Source: Mesostigma viride
Taxonomy: Eukaryota > Streptophyta > Mesostigmatophyceae > Mesostigmatales > Mesostigmataceae
Reading direction: 5' to 3'
Assembly (NCBI GenBank): GCA_009746045.1
Contig: RPFO01000079.1
Location: 5,261,468 to 5,325,467 of the forward strand
Length of the DNA: 64,000 nt
Positions 27,007 to 37,550 of this stretch are shown here, piece by piece (the stretch's first letter is position 1; each line of letters starts with the position of its first letter). Position numbers and translations under genes: made by a program. A model generated the notes under the pieces. That model was not told the origin of the DNA, ran no database searches, and saw only the letters and a program-made list of their open reading frames with translations.

Positions 27007-28975
27007 GTACACAGTTACTAACGACAGTCAAGGAGACGAAAATGGCTGACGGCGGTATGGCTGACGGCGGAGTTCAGATCTTTTGCGTCTGAGCCCCAAA
27101 TTCGGTCAGACCACTTGCATTCGATGCGCCTTTCTAAGACGCACTTGCCAGTATAAACGGTTACGGCTGCCACGCAGTATAGACAAAGTTACGCACGTGA
27201 CCAGCTATGACGACTCCCAAAGCAAAACGAGGGCTGGAAAAGGAGCTGGCACAGCTTCCCAGCGCCCAGCCCAACCCTCTCGCCCTCGCCATTGTTCAGC
27301 CGACAGGCTTACCCGCCAAACCCTCGCCAAGCGCCTCGCCTGAGCCCAAGAAACCCTGCCACGATCGAAAATGGAGCGAGTTCCTCCCCGGCGACCGACG
27401 ATTCTCCCTCACCGAGTGGCAAGAGTTGTCGCCGCAGGAATGCATTGAGGTTCTCCAGTTCCTCGAACAGGAGCGGAAGCTCTTCGTGCCCAGGAAGGGG
27501 GCGGCTATCGACTACAATGGAGACATGTCCTGGCTCTATGCTTTGAACGAAGTACAACAACGCCTGATTATCCTGACCAGCCAATTCCAGATCCGCCTCG
27601 GCGACATCACCAGAACGCTCCGCACCCCAGCCCCCGCACAGCCGGCAGCGCCATCGGCTTCCTCCCTCGGCAAGGATGACATCCGCGCAGTGCTGGAGGA
27701 GCACGTGACCTGGCCGCTGGCCGAGCAGCTGACATCGCTGAACACCACGCTCAACACGGTCGAGGCCCGGGTCTCCAACGTGGAAACCAAGGTCGTCCAC
27801 AAGCTACAACCCCAGTTCACGGCGCTACACACCACGGCGCAGGCTTCGGAAACGCATGCTGCACTTGTCTCTCGCCTTAACCAGGTGGAGGGCAAGTGTG
27901 GCGTGCTCCTGAAGAAGCTTGAGGCCATCACCGCCCACACCGAGGCCCTGGCCACACAGGTCCCCAAGATAGCGGAGCAGACGGCCACCATTGCATCCCA
28001 GCCACCCCGGCAGGATGCTGGCGACCTCCCGCCGCTCTCCTACGCGGACCTGCTGCGGTCAGCGACCGCCTCCACCACCGACGCCATCGCCACAAAGCTC
28101 CAGGAGCTGGAGGACCACCGCCAGGCCCAGCAACGGGAGGTCACCGATCGCGCTCGCCGCGAGTGCCGAGTGGTGCTACGTCGCTTCCCCCAGAAGCCAG
28201 GTGAGACGTCAACCTCTCTTGCTGACGAGCTCAAGAACCAGCTTCTTACCCTCATGGGCCTGGTAGGTGAGGTAGAACTGCGTGGGTGCCACCGCCTTCC
28301 CCACTCACGGGACAAGGCGGCCCCCCCACCAGTCCTACTCACCTTCCCCTCCCCTGAGGATAAGCAGCGGTTCCTCTCTCGTCGCAAGCGGTTGCACGAC
28401 CTCACCTGGACGCTGGATGACGACCTCACCCCCGCTCAGCAACAGCAGCGACGCGACCTGTGGCCGGAATACCTCCGCCATAAGCAGGACCCCCAGAAGC
28501 CCAAGGTGTACTGGAGGGGCGGGGACCTGATGATCAACCACAAGATGTGGACGCCCCCAGCGGGCTAGAATAGCAATAGCCCTAGCTTGTAACCATTGGC
28601 GTCACTGCCGCTAAGGCAGCCATGCCTAGCTGTGCCAACACACCTAGTCACGTGCCGCCAACGCACGGTACACAACCAGCCATAGCCTTAGCCTAGTCCT
28701 AGTACAGCCATGCTACGCCCTGGCTATGTTCAGATTACTTGCCCACGCTCCTTGCTATGATATGCTCACATGGGTCTTATTGCACCCACAGTTTGCCGGA
28801 TCGTTAGCCTGTCCTTTTCGCTAGCCGCGCCCGATTGCAGCTGTGGCATGCCTTTGGCATGAAGGAGACTGGGGGTCTCTGCCCTTTCTCCTGTAGTGCA
28901 CACACAGGGATTAAAAGCACTTCGGTGCTCCGTGACTCCCCAACGGGAGCACGAGTTTAATTAATTAATTAATTA
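27007..28975 (+). mobile_element. Complete ORF1-only LINE, subfamily B
   Basis: The 1,969-bp unit is flanked by 12-bp direct repeats ATCTATACTAAC at 26995-27006 and 28976-28987. It has a 5'UTR of 200 bp with a doubled GGCTGACGGCGG motif, one intact ORF (27207-28568), a 3'UTR of about 360 bp, hairpin CTCCC-CAAC-GGGAG inside an outer GTGCTCC/GGAGCAC pairing (28927-28954), and a TTAA-repeat tail. No reverse transcriptase or endonuclease is present. The intact flanking duplication shows that it moved as a unit. Confidence 0.88.
27207..28568 (+). CDS. LINE ORF1p-like RNA-binding protein (intact)
   Basis: 453 residues, uninterrupted, starting at an ATG. Residues ~1-50 are Pro/Ala-rich and basic. 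Residues ~50-150 form a globular-looking domain I do not recognise (WSEFLPGD, WQELSPQECIEVLQFLEQER). Residues ~165-275 are coiled coil with regularly spaced hydrophobics (LTSLNTTLNTVEARVSNVET). Residues ~310-400 fit an RRM-like fold (CRVVLRRFPQK, LLTFPSPEDKQRFLSRRK), and the end (WTLDDDLTPAQQQQRRDLWP) resembles the L1 ORF1p C-terminal domain, which ends in a similar DLSPETLQARR pattern. L1 ORF1p forms coiled-coil trimers that coat element RNA, so a similar job is likely. It is the only intact copy of four in the window. Confidence 0.85.
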   Translation: MTTPKAKRGLEKELAQLPSAQPNPLALAIVQPTGLPAKPSPSASPEPKKPCHDRKWSEFLPGDRRFSLTEWQELSPQECIEVLQFLEQERKLFVPRKGAAIDYNGDMSWLYALNEVQQRLIILTSQFQIRLGDITRTLRTPAPAQPAAPSASSLGKDDIRAVLEEHVTWPLAEQLTSLNTTLNTVEARVSNVETKVVHKLQPQFTALHTTAQASETHAALVSRLNQVEGKCGVLLKKLEAITAHTEALATQVPKIAEQTATIASQPPRQDAGDLPPLSYADLLRSATASTTDAIATKLQELEDHRQAQQREVTDRARRECRVVLRRFPQKPGETSTSLADELKNQLLTLMGLVGEVELRGCHRLPHSRDKAAPPPVLLTFPSPEDKQRFLSRRKRLHDLTWTLDDDLTPAQQQQRRDLWPEYLRHKQDPQKPKVYWRGGDLMINHKMWTPPAG

Positions 28976-29235
28976 ATCTATACTAACCTATCGATCCAAC
29001 AGTTGTATCTCATAAATACTAGTAAGATATGTGCAGGATTCATACGTACCTCGGTCCCGATCCAGCAGGCCTGCGACCTCGTCTGCCCTGCCCAGGCCGT
29101 CCACCGTCGCCTGCCCCGGGGCATGCCCGGCGTATCCACTGTCGTCAGTCCTAGTGTCTTCCCTGCCTGCGTTCATGAAAAACAACAAAAGACCGGCTAC
29201 GCGAGTATACTCACTGTGCCGACTGGATGAGTCTG

Positions 29236-30061
29236 CCGATGCGAGCTTGAAAGATCAGGGGAAGGCTTGGCTTCACTCCGTTTCCCTTGATGAGGGGAGC
29301 TTGCATGGGGCCGCACTCCTGCGCGCCCTCGACCCATGAACCCTTTGTTCACGCTGGCTCCGGCCCTTTCTGAGTTTACGCCATCACCCTCCGCCAGGTG
29401 CCAGCTGTTTGCCCCGCAACCTCTCATCACGTCGGGTGCGTCCTGTGGCCGCTGCGGGCTTGCTCTCAATACTACTGGGACGCACTACATTGCGTGCATG
29501 ATCGTATATGGGTGGCCAGCAGAACTAGAACTGGTTGTCTGGTTCCTTTATTCTGATCAGACACTCCTGGTTCCTTTATCTCCATACCGCTCTCCTCCGG
29601 CTGATGTGTGCCATGGTTCGGTCGGTCTTATCCCACTCCACAATATATTAAGTGCGAGGACGCGGATGGGGCCGCCCTCTACCCCCCAACCACCGCCCCG
29701 ACATTACCGTGCCTGATCGACTACGATGGGCAGGTTTGCCACCTGCTCATTATAGATGTATCCGCACCGGCGTGGCTCGGGCGCTCTCCCATCAAGGGTC
29801 GCCACATCGTCCGGGCGGCTATGGATGCCGGCGAGCTGCTGGATGTCGTCGAGCGCGACAAGTTTGCGCCTCGGCAATGAGGGGCCCCACCGGGTCATCC
29901 CCTTTGTCATTGAGGAGTTCGGGGCCATGGGCCCAAAGACGGTGGAGTTTTTCCATGCACGCGAGTGCTGCCAGCGCCGTGAAGACCGCCTCGACCTCCG
30001 CGAGGGTCAGACCGCCCGGCCCGTCGGGTCTGCCCGCTCCACGTTTTGGGATCTCGTGTGA
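29236..30061 (+). pseudogene. RLE-type LINE ORF2 C-terminus (CCHC plus endonuclease-like), decayed
   Basis: Frames near 29236-29500 carry a zinc-knuckle-like CGRCG...THYIAC. From about 29650 one frame reads LIDYDGQVCHLLIIDVSAPA and later VVERDKFA. After a frameshift near 29875 it continues GPHRVIPFVIEEFGAMGP. The order zinc knuckle, spaced Asp residues, Glu/Lys and a hydrophobic PFV..EFG strand is that of the C-terminal restriction-like endonuclease region of R2-like and related LINEs. This is a family-level inference. Frameshifts and lost upstream sequence make it a remnant. Confidence 0.6.
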
Positions 30062-30218
30062 ATGTCGCCAAGGACTGCTGGGTCTCGTCCTATTGTGGAT
30101 GCTCGAGGCGGACGTTCCGCGCGTGTGGTCCCGAAATAGTAGTGGACGTATTGAGCTTTGGAGCATTGGAGATATGGGCGCGCCACGGGGCCTGTGTGAG
30201 GTTAATATATATTTAAAA

Positions 30219-30290
30219 ATATCAAAGAGACAACCAGCGCAGGCCAGAAATCGGGAGAATCCGGACCATGGTAGCTCGAGCCTGCAGCTT
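30219..30290 (-). repeat. Dispersed ~60-bp repeat, copy 5
   Basis: GACAACCAGCGCAGGCCAGA, then AATCGGGAGAATCCGGACC and GGTAGCTCGAGCCTGCAG, the near-perfect reverse complement of 7919-7976. Confidence 0.65.
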
Positions 30291-30418
30291 TAAAAATATA
30301 ATTACTTACAGCAGAGTGAAATCACTCAAACCAAAGCAAACGCCCAGCTATAAACCTATGTACAGAGCCATGTCAAAGCTCCTATATATACTACGATAAG
30401 ACCAATGGAAACGCCTAA

Positions 30419-30742
30419 CGGGAGGAACCTAATAGCCCTGCTGCACCGCAAAATCGGCCCGCGTACGGCGGAGCATGATGTCACTGAGCCATGGCCCGAG
30501 TCAGCGCCACCGACAAGCGCTGACGCCAATATGACGTCCAGGTCCGCGCCGACCATGGGGCCCGCTGGCCCTCCAGGTCCAGCCGGTCCTCCCGGAGCCG
30601 GCAACACTCCTTGAAGAAGGCGGAGGTCAGGGGCCCCATGGCCCCAAACTCCTCCAGGACAAAGGGCACCACACGATGGTGCCCGACGTCGCCGTAGGCC
30701 AGGAGCTTGGCCCGCTCCGCCCGGTCCGCCGTGTAACCTGCC
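30419..30742 (-). pseudogene. RLE-type LINE ORF2 C-terminus, inverted copy
   Basis: On the minus strand it reads AKLLAYGDVGHHRVVPFVLE, then EFGAMGPLTSAFFKECCRL and TWTSYWRQRLSVALTRAM, parallel to the copy at 30743. A 3-bp-scale insertion near 30483 leads to a stop; past it the frame RRTRADFAVQQGY is recognisable. It abuts the next copy head to head. Confidence 0.6.
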
Positions 30743-31370
30743 GTGAGGGAGGTTAATATATATATATCATCGATGTCTCCGTGGCTCGGCCGCTCTCCGG
30801 TCGCCACATCCTCCGGGCGGCTGTGGATGCCGGCGGCCCGGCGCTGCTGCCGCGCTGTGGCTGAGCGCGACAAGTTTGCCTCCTACGGCAATGTGGGGCC
30901 CCACCGGGTCATCCCCTTTGTCCTTGAGGAGTTCGGGGCCATGGGCCCCAAGACAGCGGAGTTTTTCCACGAGTGCTGCCAGCGCCGTGAAGACCGCCTC
31001 GACCTCGAGGGTCAGACCGCCCCGTGGTCAGCCCGCACGTGGTCCTCGTATTGGCGGCAGCGCCTGTCACTCGCCCTCACTCGCACCGTGGCTGATGTGT
31101 TATTCCGCCGCACCCGGGCCGACTTTGTAGCGACCCATGCGGTCTAGATCCCTTCCAGGCCTGCATGGTGGGCCGGCAGCGCTGTTGCTGCGTGTAGCTA
31201 GTAGTTGTGATGTATAGTTAGTTGTACCTTGTTCAGCTGGCGTGATCCTTGGATGTCCGTGTCAGATTACTATTAATTTCTTCAGGGTTATTCTCCCAGT
31301 TCTCGGGGTTTTTCCTTATGTTGCATGCCCATCTCACCTCCGTAATCTATCATTCTCAATGAATATATAT
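30743..31370 (+). mobile_element. RLE-type LINE 3' fragment with open C-terminal frame
   Basis: One open frame from 30743 to 31147 ends GPHRVIPFVLEEFGAMGP, then FFHECCQRREDRLDLEGQ and SYWRQRLSLALTRTVADVLF, stopping at 31147. The 3'UTR to about 31370 ends CATTCTCAATGAATATATAT and matches 58190-58415, so this is a true 3' end. The family tail is AT-rich and lacks the hairpin of the ORF1-type elements, so it is a different LINE lineage. The start is a truncation, not a real initiation site. Confidence 0.65.
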
Positions 31371-31794
31371 CACATGACAACTGAATTAAGGTGCGTGCAG
31401 CTCGATCACATGCAGGCTTACTAGACACACGCTCTAGTCCTGAATGTAGTCAATGGTCAAATTCATAAATATAATATTAGTGCCATGATATGTAGTCGAT
31501 TAATGATAGTTCTCATAAATTATGTGTCGGCCCCACCATAATTTGTCCTCTGCATCTAAATAGACCTAGCAAATTTTGACAGAATAAATACCAGTTGAGG
31601 ACACCAGTTGGTGTGCTGACTGGCCGATTGAGATCCCGGTGCATGTGCTGCACGCCTGCACCATACCACATACGCATAATCACCTAGCTAACTGTGCATG
31701 ATTGATGCACGAACCACAACAAGACGGGAAGTCATATTCCAGCCCAGCAGCCACATCAAAGGCGCAAGGATAGCTACAACGGATAGACATGCAT
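31371..31794. other. Intergenic / 3'UTR of DUF1295 copy 2
   Basis: No open frame of note and no repeat array. It must contain the 3' untranslated region of the minus-strand gene ending at 31795. Confidence 0.5.
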
Positions 31795-33613
31795 CTAAGC
31801 CGACTTCTCCTTCCCCGAGACTGCATCGCCCTGGCCTTGCTTCTTCGGGGGAAAGGTGAAGCCAGCCCAAGTCGCGTCCCTGTACTTCTGGAACTCTGGG
31901 TCGCTGCCGTAGCTCTCTCCCTGCCGACGCTCCAACCCCGTTGTCGCCATGGTGAGCACCAGCTGGATGCCCGCGAAACCCAGGAAGGACAAGCCCAGCC
32001 ATGGCAGGGCCGCGGAGCTGCCCATGGCAGTACCGGCCGAGAACATCCCCACGAGCGTGCTCCCCGCCCACAGCAGCTGCTCCCCCGTGTAGTTGGGGTG
32101 ACGGAGGACAGAGAACAGCCCCTCTCTCACCCACTTGCCGGGCCCGTTCTTGGCCTTGTAGTAGGACTTCTGGAAGTCCCCCACGGCCTCTACCAGCCAG
32201 CCGATCAGGGTGATCGCAAGCGCAGCCTTGACAGCCGGGATGGCCGCTGGGGGGGCGCTGCCCACATAGCGAGCGGTGAGCACCACTGGGCTGACCATGC
32301 CCAAGTACAGCAGGGAGCAGCCCAGGATGTTGGGCAGCCGCTGCAGCCGGTTAGAGGGTGCCTTTGCCTCCAGCTTGTCCTTGATGTCTTTGAACCGTTG
32401 GATGTTGCACTCACGCCACCCCAGGAAGGCCACCAGCCGTAGTCCGTAGAGGACGAGGCACATGGCATGCGCCGACGCCAGCTGGGGCAGACCGCCGGCG
32501 TCAAGCATAACCAGGCCGGAGAGAGCAATGGCCAAACCGTAGCCATAGGACACCTGGCGGTTGTAGGCATCCCCATGTTAGTTTGTAGTTCTCCCCACGG
32601 TGCATCGTGGGTGGGATCCAAGGTGGGGGGGGGTGAGAGGGGGATGGGGGGTCCATCATGACCCCAAAGCATTGACGAAAACCATGAGACGCAAGCGCAA
32701 GGCAAGAAAACGAACATCAGGGCGCGCAGTGGGTGCCCGTTAATAAGTGGGTGTAGTGGGGAAGAAACGGCATGACTGAAGGTAAAGAAACCATCACAAG
32801 CATACAGGGGCATATAGAGGTCCAGACACCACCCACCCCAGGAATGCACCAGACCACCCAGAAGCAACCATCTACATGTCCATTGACATCGCGATTCCAG
32901 ATCTTTTACTTATAACCAAAACACAATAAACATTCCTCATCCTTGCAGACTATAAAAGACTTAGTGTTGCGCTCACAGCACGGTTGGTTGCCATCTACTC
33001 ATGCAAGAAATCTCATGGCAAGTATCGCCTGGTTCATCAGACTCACCCTCTGATTATCCGTGCGTGAATTGCAAGTTTGTTCCTGCAGATCCCGGTTTAA
33101 GCTTACTAACCCATCACTTACCAACTGGCATAGACCGCCCATACAGCGCGCCTACACAGAGACGCAGTAAAAAAGCTCGCATCCGCGGCAATCGAGGGGT
33201 CTGTGCAACCGGGACCTGGACAAAGGTATGCATCACCACAAGATATACCCAGGAATGCTTGCGTTCCTCTAGTGCCAATCATCACGCCCTACTCTGCCCA
33301 AACTCACCGTGTATTCGCTTTTCCACAGTCCCAGGAGAGATGGGACGGTGCAGCATGCCGCAAGAACGGGGAATGCCGACGGCGTTGCCAGGAAGCCTGG
33401 TGCCACGGGAAGCAGGGACGCCCTACATGCTTGCATCTTTTGCGGGGTGGAGCTCTTGGACAGCGGAGTTGTGGAAATCGCACTCTTGCGCAAAGCGGCT
33501 CCGAAGAAACGTCGCTGTGGCCTCAGGGACGGCCCCTGGCATGCCTGGGCGCTACAGGTGGCAGCACTGCTCCACGACGCCCATGAACGTTCCGCAAGAG
33601 CAAGGGAAGCCAT
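31795..33613 (-). CDS. DUF1295 / steroid 5-alpha-reductase-like membrane protein, copy 2
   Basis: Exons 33613-33308 (102 codons, ATG at 33613) and 32553-31795 (252 codons plus stop) give 354 residues. The donor GTGAGT at 33307 and the acceptor CAG ending at 32554 keep phase 0. The N-terminus (MASLALAERSWASWSSAATC) resembles a transit peptide and is unlike copy 1, but the following SLLPVAPGFLATPSAFPVL and GLWKSEYT are shared, as is nearly all of exon 2, including LVEAVGDFQKSYYKAKNGPG and LRHPNYTGEQLLWAG. Hydrophobic helices indicate an integral membrane protein. The intron is 754 bp against 2,310 bp in copy 1. The substrate cannot be read from sequence. Confidence 0.87.
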
Positions 33614-34792
33614 ATCTCTTCACGATGGCACAATTCACAATGTCGGAGATAACGTGGCTTCTTGGAGCACACCCTCCCTTATTTTGCACACCTGGCTGCT
33701 TCCGCTGATGCTACGTATATGAGGCACGTGAGCCTGCGTGACGCCGATATCATACTCGGATATGTATCGGGCGCAGACTCGGGCGTTGGAATTTCGAAGA
33801 ATTTCGAGGTGATGTGGCCCTGGCCGGCTGGCCCCTGTCTCGATCGCTATTAATTGGACTGTTGTACAGAGTATAGTACATCAATATGTTACAGTAGTTA
33901 GTTTTAGTTTGATGACTTTGATCCCACGCCGCACATGTGACATGGGCAGCAGGAAATAGTGTGGCGCGGGAATACACCCCCCTCACACCTTGCCCACACG
34001 TTTAAGATTGGGGTCCGACCAATCCAGGGCTCACGATCTAAAAAGTTCTTAATACTGTGATTCGACTCTACTACAGTCTACTTAAATTCTAATACTAAAT
34101 ACTAGTAGAGGTCAAATACAGAGTCTCATGATCTGAACTGAGAATCTTAAACGTGAGGGGGGGGGGGTGTAAACTCAACTCAACTCAACTCATGAGTCAT
34201 GAGTCTATACCAGTATAGATACTGTACTGTACTGTACTGTACTGTACTGTACTGTACTGTACTGTACTGTACTGTACTGTACTGTAGTGGCATCGCAACA
34301 GTGCTTGTAGTGCACACGCCGCGCCGTGTGGCACCGTGCACCCTGCACGCATTTCGTGTTCACCCGTCCGCCGCACCGCCCCCGGACCCGGCCACTTCCA
34401 GCGCCAAGCCAGGCAGCGGGCTGCGCGGTGCGGTGCGATGACGGGCGAGAACCACTTGGCGCACCACGCCGCGCCATGAAGTTTCTCACGAGTACGTGGC
34501 TGCCAGCACACAACACCCCGAGCAACGGTTCTGTTGCGTTGTTCCCGATACGGTGCTCCCGCGCGGTACATTTTTTGTGGCTCCCGTCATCCCCTACTAT
34601 AAGGCGGAGGCGGTCGCTACACGTATGCACCCTCTTGCAGCGCTGCACGTACGCCGGTGTGTCTCCGTGTCACCCCCGAGCCCTCTGTGCACGCCTCAAC
34701 ACCACGCCCGTGGAAGTGGATAGAACCAGCAACCCGAGCGCACGAGGAGGGCACATAATAAGCACGCTGTTGGCAAAGATCAATAAGCAGAC
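33614..34792. promoter_or_regulatory. Divergent promoter region of DUF1295 copy 2 and HHL1
   Basis: Start codons at 33613 (minus) and 34793 (plus) diverge across 1,179 bp. The interval includes a poly-G run at 34157-34167 and the (ACTGT)n array at 34221-34286. No clear core promoter element is visible. Confidence 0.4.
34221..34286 (+). repeat. (ACTGT)13 microsatellite
   Basis: A pure pentanucleotide array about 500 bp upstream of the HHL1 start. Confidence 0.97.
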
Positions 34793-37517
34793 ATGGATGC
34801 CGTAGCTGCTCAATCATGCGCCTCATCATTGGCATTCGCCAGGGGCGTCTCTGCACCAGCCGCGCGGCCAGTCAACCCTATGGCTGCCGCCAAGTGCACG
34901 AACATGACTCGGTCGGGTTTTATGGGAGCACGCGTTTCACTATCTAGTGGTATTGCTGAAACAAAGTCCCGAGAGGTAAATCTACTTGTTGTACGTAGTT
35001 ATGGCCACAAATTCTTTTTGACGTATTTGGGGTTACATTTCGTCTGATACGGACGTTATTTATGACCCCGACATGCATGCAATGGTGCAGCGGTTAGCGA
35101 ATTCAAACAATACGTTGTGGCCATCTTTGTCAGCGGTCGAGTCAAGCCGTTTAGATACGTCTCTATGCGTGAAACCAAAAGCGCTCTAATGAAAGTACGT
35201 TGGCGTTTGCCCGGCGTATGGCCATGCTACTTTACCCGACTGCAGAGTTTCGCCGTTTATGCTGGGAAGGGGAAGGGAGGCGGCAAGCGTGCCAATATCG
35301 GTCAACGACAAATGCCGCCCATGCCCAACCTTGATGTCAATGATCCGAACCCTCAATACGTTCTCTTCGTGCGCTCCAAAAATGTAAGTGGAGTTTGAAG
35401 GTGGCCTCTTCTTACTTATTGATGGTGACGGTTTGACAAGAGCAAACAGCGTGGGCGTTTGAGCAATAGCTAACATGCGCGCTTGACACGCGATTGAGCC
35501 ACACAGCTCCTTTTCACCTTCTATCTGTCAACCACGACGTTTTTTCCTTCCCATTTTCGTTGTTTTCCCTCGCCTTTTGGAATTCAGGCAACCCTTTGCA
35601 AAAAAGCGACACTCTGGCCGAGACAGGTGTCACATTCTAAGCTGTAATCAGCCTTGCACATTTCAATTATCCACTTCTGCAATATGCAACCCAGCTGTGG
35701 CCACGCGGCTTCAATAATTCTCGTGAGGCAAACAAGCAAGTGGGAACAAGCATGCAAGGGGTTTGGATTTCCTAGTCTTAGGAGCATGCAGTTAGCGGCG
35801 CGTTGATAGAATAAGAAATGCCCAGTACCCCGTGATGAACTGTGCCCCTGGGTCCACCAGCATGGTCCGAACGGACCTGACAGGTACGCGCCCCTTGGCT
35901 AGGAGTCACCTGTTAGTTTTGAGTGTAGTGGTTACGACACCAAGGAATAGCACCAGCGCCAAGGAATAGTACCAGCACGTGGTGACGGCAAGCCTAAGTT
36001 GGTGACGGCAGGTTGAACTCTGTGGAACCCCTTTCACACAGTAGCAAGCAGGGCTGTCTTCTGCCCGAAGCGTCGCCAGCTCGCACGCAGACTCAGTGGT
36101 GCATGTCGACGCATCGGCAGTGCAATTGGTGACGTCTCAGGCAGAGAAGAGCTGTTTGATAGATGCCCTGACAGCCGATGATAGAAAATGCCCACCTTTT
36201 CCAACGAACTATTTCCACCAGTCCATTCCAATGGATACGCTCTGTGTGGCCCAGCGAGGGCCACCACGTTTTACTCAACAGTGCCTGCCTGCCTGCCTCA
36301 TGCCTGTGATTGTGCCTGCCTTGCTTGTGCCAGGGCCCCCTCTGGTACCCGATGAGCATCCTGAATGGTGGCAGCATCCAGAAGATGTTCACGCAGGCGA
36401 TGAAGGTCGAGTGGACCAAGGGGCTGTACGAGGGTGCCATCAAGAAGCAGATCGGCGCCGCCATCTACAAGGTATGGGAAGGGATCGGTTAGGCGACCAT
36501 CTACAATATACTGTGTGGATAGGTTCTGGTATTCTGGTATGTTGACAGGCGCCGCCATCTGGGAGGTACGTGGGGCAGCATGGATGTCGCTGGTTGATGA
36601 AGCACTGGTTACTGGGGGCCGCCATCCAGAGTGCATGTGCCACTCGTACATAGGGGCAAGCTGGCGCTGGGCTTGATGGATCAGGTCTGCGCGTGGCACG
36701 CAGGGGCCGGTAGTGTTGACAGGGGCCGCCACCGACAAGGATGTGGTGAGACGGCGAGCACATGCCGCCATCATGGATGAGGGTTAAGGGTTCATGGTTT
36801 CGGGTGGGTGATGCTTACCGTGTAATGTTTGGGGATAAGGTGCTGGCGGCATCAGCATGGGGTCATAGCGCCCGGCGGAAGGGTCGAGTTTTTGTGGTTC
36901 ATGGCTGCGGCTAGCGAATGAATTTGACCATGTCTCTGCGATGCACACGGGAGCTATGGTAATGGCCGTGAATAGAAATGCCTCGGATTCGTAGTCTTAT
37001 TCCAAGCATTTGTGGATGCCAAGATGGTTAGCTTAGGTGTCCTAGTCCCGGGAGCAAAGGCCAAGCAGAGGGGCAGCCTAGGTAAGGTCACACCACAAGG
37101 CCAGGAGGGTACCTGGATGCAGGCTTGAGACATCATTTTGCTAAGTTGCAAGTTGCGTGACAACACGCGCAGCTGATGCAGCACGCCTGTACAGTTAATT
37201 ACAGTTGAATTGATGCTGAAGGCTTCGTTTGGGAAAGGGGGAGGAGGAAAATGCGGATGAGGGGCGCCCTGGTAGTGACGTCAGATAATGTGGCAATCGT
37301 CATTTCTGGCAAAGGTTCTGCTGCGGTGGCCGCACCGTCCAAGACTGGAGTTATGGGAAAGTATGGGGAGTCATGGGGTGTCGTTCCATTGCGGTGTGCT
37401 CAGCTGCTTCATACCTGGCCAGGTTGCCTCCGCCTGGTGTTGCAGGGCCGCACCGTGGCCCCGGTACATAGCCTTAACTGATTGGGCCCCTTTGGTTGGA
37501 CCCTTCCTGCTCCCCCA

Positions 37518-37550
<33 letters not shown>

